Shown here one piece after another: positions 1 through 6,145 of a DNA stretch of 7,580 bases. The translations under genes and the position numbers were made by a program. The first letter of the stretch is position 1; every line of letters starts with the position of its first letter. Origin of the DNA: Silvanigrellales bacterium (lineage in GTDB: Bacteria > Bdellovibrionota_B > Oligoflexia > Silvanigrellales > Silvanigrellaceae). Where the stretch lies: contig JANQPW010000520.1 of the NCBI GenBank assembly GCA_028285285.1, positions 1-7,580 of the forward strand. Reading direction: 5' to 3'. The notes under the pieces are model-generated. The model saw nothing but the letters and a program-made list of their open reading frames with translations, was not told the origin of the DNA and did not search any database.

Positions 1-1
1 T

Positions 2-367
2 GGAGAGGCCTTTGTTGATGAGAACGATCCGGTCATTTTCTTTGGAAAAGACAATATTGTTGTGGGGCGTGTGAGGTCGGTGACCGCACCTGCACCACAG
101 GGTGATGTTTTGGTTTTGAAACGTTTGAATTGGGAAAAAACATTGAGTCAGCGTGTGAAATCTCACAAGCTTGTGGCGCAGCTTTTTCCAACATCAACGT
201 TTGGTGTGATCTATTCAGATCGATTCAATCGATCCATGTCTTACGACGATCTTTTGATGGTGACCGAACAGGTGCGCTCTTTGAACAGACAGTTGGATCC
301 CCAATTTGAAACTCTTCCTGTTCCCTACCTGTTGCGCCTTCGCGAAGGAAAGTTGGGAGTTAACTGA
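2..367 (+). CDS. C-terminal part of a possible ExbD/TolR-like envelope protein (5' end outside window)
   Basis: The reading frame is open from the left edge to a TGA at 365-367, giving the last 121 residues of a gene that begins upstream. A GTG at 62 could be called a start, but the in-frame codons before it are open and coding-like (GEAFVDENDPVIFF), so I treat the gene as truncated by the window. No membrane segment or signal is visible in this part. The pattern is a beta-rich stretch (VIFFGKDNIVVG), a helix region, then FGVIYSDRFNRSMSYDDLL followed by a helix. This loosely resembles the periplasmic fold of ExbD/TolR, where a strand with an Asp precedes a helix. The next gene is a better ExbD-like candidate and starts exactly at this gene's stop, which supports a shared complex. 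The family assignment is inference; the coding call is firm. Confidence 0.6.
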   Translation, partial: GEAFVDENDPVIFFGKDNIVVGRVRSVTAPAPQGDVLVLKRLNWEKTLSQRVKSHKLVAQLFPTSTFGVIYSDRFNRSMSYDDLLMVTEQVRSLNRQLDPQFETLPVPYLLRLREGKLGVN

Positions 368-949
368 GTGTTTACCCGCGGAAGCTCGAAATTTGGAATT
401 TGGAGAAGTGATCACGTGTCACGCCGAAGACGAGCCGGTTCACCCACCTACGGGCTGATCATGAGTTTTGGTGCCTGCGCGTTTGTTTCGTGGTTTATTT
501 TTTTCATAGTCTTTAAAATTCGGGGTGAGTTTTATTTCTTTGAGACTTCAAACTTGGACATTCCTGTGGCCACACAGGCTGCACACCCCGATCTTTATTT
601 TCCCTACCGAGCACCGGCAGCGGCGGTGGGTATCATTGAAAATGATGATGGGCAGATCTCCCTCGTTTTGGATGATGCTCAGGTGTTTTTATACCCGCGG
701 GATCGGCTGGAAATCGAGCGATATGTGCGTGAGAGATCAAAGAAGCTTGAGCTGATCACTATGCTCACGAAGTCTCCCTCTCGCACAATTGGACGTGTCC
801 AGTTTTGGGTGGAGCGGGAAGTGAATTTCAAGGTCTTTCATGAGGTTGTCAACCTCTTCAGCGCATTTGGCTTTGATGACTTCGACCTGGCGCTCACGCG
901 GCCCGCTCTATTGGCTTCGGAATCTCAGGAAGGGGGAGCTACTCGTTGA
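368..949 (+). CDS. ExbD/TolR-like single-pass membrane protein, 193 aa
   Basis: The GTG start directly abuts the previous TGA and has a good ribosome binding site (GGGAG at 355-359, 8 nt spacing). Residues 1-27 are basic (SRRRRAG), residues about 28-50 form one hydrophobic helix (MSFGACAFVSWFIFFIVF), and the rest should be periplasmic. In the periplasmic part, strand-like ISLVLDDAQVFLYP (97-110) is followed by a helix, then VQFWVEREVNFKVFHEVVNLFSAFGFDDFDLAL (144-176; shown only to locate the motif by its ends VQFW and DLAL). That order matches the ExbD/TolR periplasmic domain. These proteins work with an ExbB/TolQ proton channel to energise envelope machines. The Asp that carries protons in the ExbD/TolR membrane helix is absent here, so this may be a structural or divergent member. 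Its location before an AgmX-type TonB-like protein supports the role. The exact family is uncertain. Confidence 0.6.
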   Translation: MFTRGSSKFGIWRSDHVSRRRRAGSPTYGLIMSFGACAFVSWFIFFIVFKIRGEFYFFETSNLDIPVATQAAHPDLYFPYRAPAAAVGIIENDDGQISLVLDDAQVFLYPRDRLEIERYVRERSKKLELITMLTKSPSRTIGRVQFWVEREVNFKVFHEVVNLFSAFGFDDFDLALTRPALLASESQEGGATR

Positions 950-2670
950 GGCGATCCCGTTCTTCTAGCTCAAAATCGTCTTTTGCTCTCATTGTGGAAG
1001 TGAGGCAGGCCGGTGTGGTGCAATGCACAGCTGTACTGCCGCCTTCGCAGCGAGAAAAGAGTCTGACTTTTGGTAAGAACCGAAAGTGTGATCTCACCGT
1101 GGAGTTTGGTGGGGTTCCCGATCACATTGCGCTGTTTCGGTCTGTAAAAAATGAGTTGTTTGTGCTCATCGAACCACGTGTCACAGGTTTTGTGAACTCG
1201 GGCACGGAGTTTGGCACAGTTGCTGAGTTCTTAAGTCCAGAGGGTGCTATTTCCCCGTTGGCCACGATCTCTGACCCCTACGCGGTGCGGCTGGAAAAGG
1301 AGTCGAGGGGTGTGCTGCGTTTAGGTGAGTTTGAAGTGCTTTTCAAGGTGGCTCGGCCGCCGGCCGCTGAAAAGCCGCAATTTGTGATGAAAGGGGCTAA
1401 GGGAAGCTTTCTGGCTCCTCCTCCGGTAGATTCTCGATATGAGAATTCGGCTCTGTGGATGGGGTTGCTTTGCGTTGTGATGCTTTTTGGGCCGGCTGTC
1501 TTCTGGCTCATGAAAGCTCCCCATTCTCGAATTTCAAGCCTTTCAAGTCTCCCCGACCAGTTTCTGATCCAGTTTGTGCACCCCGAGCACTTTCGTTACC
1601 TTCCTAAGATCTTTGAAGACGAGTATCGTTACAAAGACTCTGTAAAACAGGCTGTGACCTGGGTTTCTGAGCTCCAAAAGCGATGGGACGCCGAAGATCA
1701 GGAAGAGTCCTACACCTCCGTTGTTCCCATTTTAGGGGCATTTTCTCGCCAGATCTCCAGTGATCATCTCGATAGGCGATGGGCGGAGAATCGTGAGAAG
1801 CAGTTTGCGGAACTAGAAGGAAAGCGGACTGCTCCTGGTTCAGACCGATTTTATCGCTTTCAGAGTGCCTACCCTGAGATTGTGGCCGACACGGCCGGTG
1901 GGAGTGCCGGGTCGCTGTATTTGCGACACTTGAAGCGCATTCACGATCTCGACAAGGCCTATCAATCGCTTCGAGAAATTGTGCTCCAAGAGCAGCGGTT
2001 TCTCAATTCTTTTTTTGAGCAACGTGGTGTTCAGCGTGAGGGCTTTTTCTCCGAGCCAAGCTCTGAATCAGAAGTCGTTGAAATAGAGGATATCGACTCG
2101 GCTTTTTCGGAAGAACGTGATAAATACGCCTACGCTGAAGGTTGGGCTCGGCTTGCTGAGCGCAGTATGTATTGGCCTACTACAGCGCAGATTTCAGAGT
2201 TTCGTGATGGTCAAAAGCATCTTCGGCCCAGTGTTTTGTGGCTAAAGAAATCAAGCATCATTTCGCCTGCTTTTCTCTCTCGGCACGAGGGCCGTTCGAG
2301 TGATCCTGAAAAGTCGCTGTTGAAGAATGCCATGTATTCAGATCGCTTGATTCAAATTCCTCCTCCCCCGCGGCCCCAGCCTGTGATCGACAGGGCAAAG
2401 GTAGAGTATGTGATTGTGGACCGACGTGAGGAGGTGCGAGGCTGTTACGAAAATGCGCTTCGTCGCGACTCTCAACTCGAGGGTCATCTGAGGCTGTCAT
2501 GGTGGGTGCAATTGGGAGGGCGTGCTCGCAATGTGCGGGTAGTTTCTTCAAGTATCAATAGCCCTCAGCTCATTCACTGTGTTGAGAACTTGCTTCTGAA
2601 CTGGCGTTTTCCAAAACCAAGACACGGTGCTGTAAAAGTTGAATATCCGTTTCGTTTCTTAGTTGAATAG
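946..2670 (+). CDS. FHA-like / one-TM / AgmX-PglI-type TonB-like protein, 574 aa (GltG-like architecture)
   Basis: The TTG start overlaps the previous stop (TTGA) and has a strong Shine-Dalgarno run, GGGGGAG at 932-938, 7 nt upstream. Domains in order: an FHA-like beta fold at about residues 12-137 (LTFGKNRKCDLTVEFGG, then PDHIALF), probably cytoplasmic; one membrane helix at about 168-189 (WMGLLCVVMLFGPAVFWLM); a long charged, largely helical region to about 470, presumably periplasmic; a proline-rich linker (IPPPPRPQP, 471-479); and a C-terminal domain at 485-573. That last domain shows the AgmX/PglI TonB-like signature: GCYENAL (499-505), EGHLRLSW, a serine-rich strand, then C545 and NWRFPKP (552-558) and VEYPFRF. 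Known relatives in myxobacteria belong to the gliding motility/envelope machinery, where GltG is described as FHA, one TM and a periplasmic TonB domain. It probably transmits force or signal from an inner membrane motor to the envelope. The C-terminal family call is good; the specific role is inference. Confidence 0.75.
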   Translation: MRRSRSSSSKSSFALIVEVRQAGVVQCTAVLPPSQREKSLTFGKNRKCDLTVEFGGVPDHIALFRSVKNELFVLIEPRVTGFVNSGTEFGTVAEFLSPEGAISPLATISDPYAVRLEKESRGVLRLGEFEVLFKVARPPAAEKPQFVMKGAKGSFLAPPPVDSRYENSALWMGLLCVVMLFGPAVFWLMKAPHSRISSLSSLPDQFLIQFVHPEHFRYLPKIFEDEYRYKDSVKQAVTWVSELQKRWDAEDQEESYTSVVPILGAFSRQISSDHLDRRWAENREKQFAELEGKRTAPGSDRFYRFQSAYPEIVADTAGGSAGSLYLRHLKRIHDLDKAYQSLREIVLQEQRFLNSFFEQRGVQREGFFSEPSSESEVVEIEDIDSAFSEERDKYAYAEGWARLAERSMYWPTTAQISEFRDGQKHLRPSVLWLKKSSIISPAFLSRHEGRSSDPEKSLLKNAMYSDRLIQIPPPPRPQPVIDRAKVEYVIVDRREEVRGCYENALRRDSQLEGHLRLSWWVQLGGRARNVRVVSSSINSPQLIHCVENLLLNWRFPKPRHGAVKVEYPFRFLVE

Positions 2671-2680
2671 CAGGAACTGT

Positions 2681-4336
2681 ATGACTCAAAAACCTAAATT
2701 CGCTCTGCTGCCCCTTGGTGGGTGTGGGGAAATCGGCATGAACATGACGATTCTCTTTGCAGGCGATGAAACCTTTTTTATTGATTGTGGCGCACTTTTT
2801 CCCGATGATTCTCAACCTGGTGTGCAGCTTATCCTTCCCGGTTTCTCTTGGCTCACTTCAGAGAAAATCAAGCCAACCGCTTGGCTCATCACACATGGGC
2901 ATGAAGATCACATCGGAGGGTTGCCCTACTTTTTTCCTCGTTTTCCAGCACCTATTTACACCAGTGGATTCGCTGCTGCCCTCATTGAAGCAAAGTTCAA
3001 GGATCTCAGCATCAAAAAGTACAAGATGAAGGTGTGGAAGGACGGTGAGCAAACGAGAATTGGCAAAACGAAGGTCATACCCTTTGATGTGAACCACAGT
3101 ATTCCCCATTCCATGGGGCTCCTGGTAGACACCCCTCACGGCCGCTTGCTGCACACAGGAGACTATCGCATTGACCCCGATCCCTTTGAGAAAACTCGCA
3201 CAGACGATCGCATCCGCCAGGTGGTGAAAGGGCGCAGGCCCGACGTGATGATGTCTGATAGCACCAATGCCTTTGTTGAGGGGAGCGATCTTTCGGAACG
3301 GGATCTTGAGGAGGATTTTGAGAAGATCATGCATGAGGCCACTGGTGCTGTGGTTGTTGCAAGCTTTTCGAGCAACATTTGGCGAGCACAGACCATCATT
3401 GATGCAGCCCGATCCTCAGGTCGAGGCGTGCACATTCTGGGGCGTGGAACTCGACGAAATGTGGGCATTGCGCAGGAATTGGGTGTTCTCAACACCCGGG
3501 GTGTGGAGATTCTGGAAGACAAAGATATGAAGCGAAGGGACCGGGAAAAGGTCTGTATTCTTTGCACAGGTAGTCAGGGAGAGCAGTTTTCAGGGCTTCA
3601 TCGTCTCGCTTACGATTCCGTTTCGTACTTCAAGCTTGACTGGGGTGACCACGTGGTTTTCTCAGCCCGCTCCATTCCGGGCAATGAGAAGTCCATCATT
3701 TACCTGACCAACCAGCTTTGCCGCCAGGGAGTGAAGGTGATCACCGCCCGAGAGGCGGACATTCACGTGAGTGGTCATGGATTTCAAGATGATCTCAAAG
3801 CTTGTATCAAGGCCGCAAACCCGCGTTTCTTTATGCCCGTCCATGGAGAATACCGCCATTTGCAGAAGCACGGCTACCTAGCGCATGAGGTCGGCATGCC
3901 CGAGGAAAACACGGTCTTGGCCGAAAACGGTGATGTCGTCGAAATCACCAAACGAAAGATCCGCATTTCCAAACGTGTTGCGAACAATCGGTCTTATGTG
4001 AGTCAGGGAGGGGTCTACCACGACGAGGGTCAGGTTTCGCGCTCGCGGAGCCAAATTGCTCAGAACGGTCTGGTTTGTGTTTCGGTGCTTTTTTCCAAAG
4101 CAAACTATCGCATCAAAGGAGAACCTCGTGTTTCGGTGTTTGGTGTGCCGATTCAAGCTGGGGTTGTTGCCGATGTTCTGCCAGATCTGGTGCGGAAATC
4201 AGCTGACAAAACAAAAGATCGCAAAGATGGTAACGACAAGACTTTTGCCGAAGAGCTTCGCATTCAAGTGAGACGGTACATCGAGAGCATCTGCCGGTTT
4301 CGCTGTATTGTTCAGATCATGATGCACCGTGCGTAG
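2681..4336 (+). CDS. rnj: Ribonuclease J, 551 aa
   Basis: This is a metallo-beta-lactamase/beta-CASP ribonuclease, which in other bacteria acts as a 5'-3' exonuclease and endonuclease in mRNA turnover and rRNA maturation in the cytoplasm. I chose ATG 2681 rather than TTG 2663 because AGGA at 2672-2675 lies 5 nt upstream, the TTG would overlap the previous gene, and the protein then begins with the family-typical KFALLPLGGCGEIGMN. Zinc-site motifs are complete: HGHEDHIGG at 72-80, NHS at 138-140 (H139), GDYRID at 160-165 (D161) and HGEYRHL at 388-394 (H388). Beta-CASP signatures SDSTNA (192-197), GSQGEQ (297-302), SARSIPGNE (328-336) and HVSGHG (362-367) are present, followed by a C-terminal domain of normal size. 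Length matches the usual ~550 residues. Two motif positions differ from the common form (IPHS for IPDS; GRGTRRN for GRSM-type). It sits 10 nt after the TonB-like gene, probably in the same transcript. Confidence 0.96.
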   Translation: MTQKPKFALLPLGGCGEIGMNMTILFAGDETFFIDCGALFPDDSQPGVQLILPGFSWLTSEKIKPTAWLITHGHEDHIGGLPYFFPRFPAPIYTSGFAAALIEAKFKDLSIKKYKMKVWKDGEQTRIGKTKVIPFDVNHSIPHSMGLLVDTPHGRLLHTGDYRIDPDPFEKTRTDDRIRQVVKGRRPDVMMSDSTNAFVEGSDLSERDLEEDFEKIMHEATGAVVVASFSSNIWRAQTIIDAARSSGRGVHILGRGTRRNVGIAQELGVLNTRGVEILEDKDMKRRDREKVCILCTGSQGEQFSGLHRLAYDSVSYFKLDWGDHVVFSARSIPGNEKSIIYLTNQLCRQGVKVITAREADIHVSGHGFQDDLKACIKAANPRFFMPVHGEYRHLQKHGYLAHEVGMPEENTVLAENGDVVEITKRKIRISKRVANNRSYVSQGGVYHDEGQVSRSRSQIAQNGLVCVSVLFSKANYRIKGEPRVSVFGVPIQAGVVADVLPDLVRKSADKTKDRKDGNDKTFAEELRIQVRRYIESICRFRCIVQIMMHRA

Positions 4337-5546
4337 CGCTCACTCGAAAACCATCAAATCTTGCTCTCTCCTTTTTTGTGGTCTTGCTTTTCTCCTGATC
4401 TGCTCTTGCACCTTCCCAGCAAGAAGTGTTGTTCAGCGCTCAGGTCTTCCCGAGTCGATGTCTCTGCAGGGCACAAGCTATAACCTGGATCCAGAAAAGG
4501 GCGCGCTCAACTTTGATGTGCTGAGTCGGTGGATCGTTGAGAAAGACATCCAATCTGTCGAGGCTCTTCTGGCGGGATTTTCTGAAGAAGAGAGGTTTCG
4601 TTCGTTCCTTCGTCAGTTTGTGCTGATGCACTCTAGCAGGTCCCATGAAAGGGATGATGTGAGCCCGCTCCACCCGCGGGTCATCTTGCATGCTGATCTC
4701 TTGTTCTTGGCCTATACCGATCGGTTTTCTGGCTCAAAGCACCATGATCAGGTTGTTCTTTTTGAGTTTGATCCTGACCTCTTGGACTTTCTGCCGCGTC
4801 AGATCTCTTTTGCAAAGAAAGGCCGGGAGATCATCACCGAACCACAGGGCTGTGACTCGTGTCATGGCAGTCCTCCTCGCCCCCTCTGGCACGATTATCC
4901 CACTTGGCCGGGTGCCTACGGATCACACGAAGACCTTCTTGAAGACGATCAAATTCCGGAAGATGCTCAAAACTTGATGAAGGCGGAAAAAGACAACCTG
5001 TTCAGTTTCCTCAAATCAAATGGTAAAAAGGGAAGGTATGCTCATCTTGAATTTCCGCAGCCGCTCACGACGAGAAAAACGACAAATAAAGCCCTTCCAG
5101 GGCCGTTCAGAGAGAGAAAAGTCAATCAAACCTACCTCAACCCAATGCCTGGCTTTCAGCTCACAGCGCATCTCTATCACTTGAATTTTCACCGAATCAT
5201 CAATCAAGCTTGCAAGACCAGCTCCGCAACATCTCCAGAGGGGGCCAACGCGAAACTCTCGGAGCAGGAGATCGCTCAGGTTCATAGCAACACAAGGGCG
5301 TACTATGCAGATTTAAAGAAACGGCACATCCATCCAGACTTCCTAGGAGAAACAGATGAAAATCTCTCAATTTCGACATTTGACAGCCTCCACGAAAGCT
5401 TTGGTGCGCAGGTTCTGACCTGGCCGTTGGCTCGCGTGGCTGAAAACCCCGAGCTTCAAAGCTTTGAATTTGCGTCGGGTGGAACCTCCACAATCGCTCA
5501 CAATCTGTTCGATAAACTCGAGGAAATGGGCTGTTTCCCAGAGTGA
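4329..5546 (+). CDS. Predicted lipoprotein with a single CXXCH heme-c motif, 405 aa
   Basis: The GTG at 4329 overlaps the RNase J gene end by 8 nt. It is the first possible start after an in-frame stop at 4320, and no clear ribosome binding site precedes it, so translation is probably coupled to RNase J. Residues 1-26 form a lipoprotein signal: Lys at 8 and 11, hydrophobic LLFCGLAFLL, then the lipobox-like ICSC with C27 as the likely lipidated residue. The mature protein should therefore lie in the periplasm, tethered to a membrane. GCDSCHG (174-180) contains one CXXCH motif, which suggests covalent c-type heme. It is followed by the notable SPPRPLWHDYPTWPGAYGS (181-199) and, later, a histidine cluster HLYHLNFH (281-288) that could offer axial ligands, as could M217 or M273. 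The rest is not a recognisable cytochrome domain, and the substrate or redox partner is unknown. I do not recognise a named family. Confidence 0.8.
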   Translation: MRSAHSKTIKSCSLLFCGLAFLLICSCTFPARSVVQRSGLPESMSLQGTSYNLDPEKGALNFDVLSRWIVEKDIQSVEALLAGFSEEERFRSFLRQFVLMHSSRSHERDDVSPLHPRVILHADLLFLAYTDRFSGSKHHDQVVLFEFDPDLLDFLPRQISFAKKGREIITEPQGCDSCHGSPPRPLWHDYPTWPGAYGSHEDLLEDDQIPEDAQNLMKAEKDNLFSFLKSNGKKGRYAHLEFPQPLTTRKTTNKALPGPFRERKVNQTYLNPMPGFQLTAHLYHLNFHRIINQACKTSSATSPEGANAKLSEQEIAQVHSNTRAYYADLKKRHIHPDFLGETDENLSISTFDSLHESFGAQVLTWPLARVAENPELQSFEFASGGTSTIAHNLFDKLEEMGCFPE

Positions 5547-5558
5547 AGCACTGTGCTT
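5546..5558. repeat. Short perfect inverted repeat between convergent stop codons
   Basis: AAGCAC-T-GTGCTT is a perfect palindrome around one central base. It starts at the last base of the plus-strand TGA and ends within the minus-strand TAA. It could form a small hairpin in either transcript and lies where a bidirectional terminator would be expected. Neither strand carries a U-tract after the stem, and a stem of 5-6 bp is short, so I do not call it an intrinsic terminator. Confidence 0.3.
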
Positions 5559-6081
5559 AAAATCGATTGCCGACGGCTTTCAAGAACGCATCGATTCTCT
5601 GGGCGTTGGCACCAAAGTCGCCCCTGCCCACCCGAGAGCGAGATCGCATGTTGACCAGAGACTGCTCTTCTGTGCCCACAATCGAAACGACGATGTCGTC
5701 TTTGAATTTCATCAGCTTCGTTGTGGCAATGGCTTGAATCTTGTGACTTTCTTCATCTGTTCCCACGACTTCCCAGCCCATTTCGTTGCGAGCGATCTCC
5801 AGCGCAACGGAATAAACTGACTCTGGAGAAGAAGGAACAGCTAGCGGTGCCAGAAGGGGGTAACCACTTTTTTGTTTTGCCGCAAAATCGCTGTTGTATG
5901 TCATGTCGTCTGGGCTCACACCACTTGCTGATGCAGGAGCAAAGAAAGCAACGGGATCTGCGGTGTTCGTTGTGATGTCGTTGATGAGAGGGTACTTTTG
6001 TCGAAGAAACATGAAACCTCCAAAAAGAACAAGTAAAAGTACGCCGATGACGGAAAGTATCTTTTTCACAAGAGGGTTCAC
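5557..6081 (-). CDS. DUF1499 family membrane-anchored protein, 174 aa
   Basis: I chose the GTG at 6081 because GGGAG lies 9 nt upstream and the product then begins with a basic/hydrophobic anchor, VNPLVKKILSVIGVLLLVLF. A TTG at 6171 would extend it by 30 residues of non-hydrophobic sequence and overlap the upstream gene. Residues about 8-26 form one membrane helix, so most of the protein should lie outside the cytoplasm. The conserved core runs from about residue 84 to the end: SSPESVYSVALEIARNEMGW, then IQAIATTKLMKFKDDIVVSI, and the family's best signature VNMRSRSRVGRGDFGANAQRI (143-163). The function of DUF1499 proteins is not established. The gene follows the acyl-CoA synthetase gene on the same strand after 64 nt and may be co-transcribed with it, or read from a weak promoter in the gap. 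Confidence 0.85.
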   Translation of the reverse strand: MNPLVKKILSVIGVLLLVLFGGFMFLRQKYPLINDITTNTADPVAFFAPASASGVSPDDMTYNSDFAAKQKSGYPLLAPLAVPSSPESVYSVALEIARNEMGWEVVGTDEESHKIQAIATTKLMKFKDDIVVSIVGTEEQSLVNMRSRSRVGRGDFGANAQRIDAFLKAVGNRF

Positions 6082-6103
6082 TTGAAGAGGCTCCCAGACT
6101 GAA

Positions 6104-6143
6104 TGTGTGTTGTTAAGAATAGTCTTTGACCCCACAACACGCA
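6104..6143. repeat. Imperfect inverted repeat upstream of the DUF1499 gene
   Basis: GTGTTGT at 6107-6113 pairs with ACAACAC at 6134-6140, and the stem extends by two pairs beyond one mismatch (TG at 6104-6105 with CA at 6142-6143). The loop is about 20 nt. It fills most of the gap between the two minus-strand genes. It could be an intercistronic mRNA hairpin or an operator, but no U-tract follows, so it is not an evident terminator. A chance repeat is possible. Confidence 0.3.
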
Positions 6144-6144
6144 A
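6116..6144 (-). promoter_or_regulatory. Weak sigma70-like promoter candidate for the DUF1499 gene
   Basis: Reading the minus strand, TTGCGT (6144-6139) and TATTCT (6121-6116) are separated by exactly 17 nt. They match the -35 and -10 consensus at 3 of 6 and 4 of 6 positions. Transcription would begin near 6109 and give a leader of roughly 28 nt before the GTG at 6081, including its ribosome binding site. The match is modest and could be chance. Confidence 0.2.
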
Positions 6145-6145
6145 C

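Noticed and set aside
62..367. GTG at 62 as the true start of the first gene
   Set aside because: The frame is open and protein-like back to the left edge, so the gene is cut by the window rather than starting at 62.
2663..2680. TTG 2663 as the RNase J start
   Set aside because: It lies inside the previous gene and adds MNSRNC before a canonical N-terminus; ATG 2681 has a well-placed AGGA.
2858..3567. Long minus-strand open frames opposite RNase J (158 and 134 residues)
   Set aside because: They are opposite a fully conserved RNase J gene, have no recognisable motifs or ribosome binding sites, and have low-complexity arginine/serine or histidine-rich composition typical of antisense shadows.
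5546..5558. Intrinsic bidirectional terminator
   Set aside because: The stem is only 5-6 bp with no U-tract on either strand, so it is recorded only as an inverted repeat.
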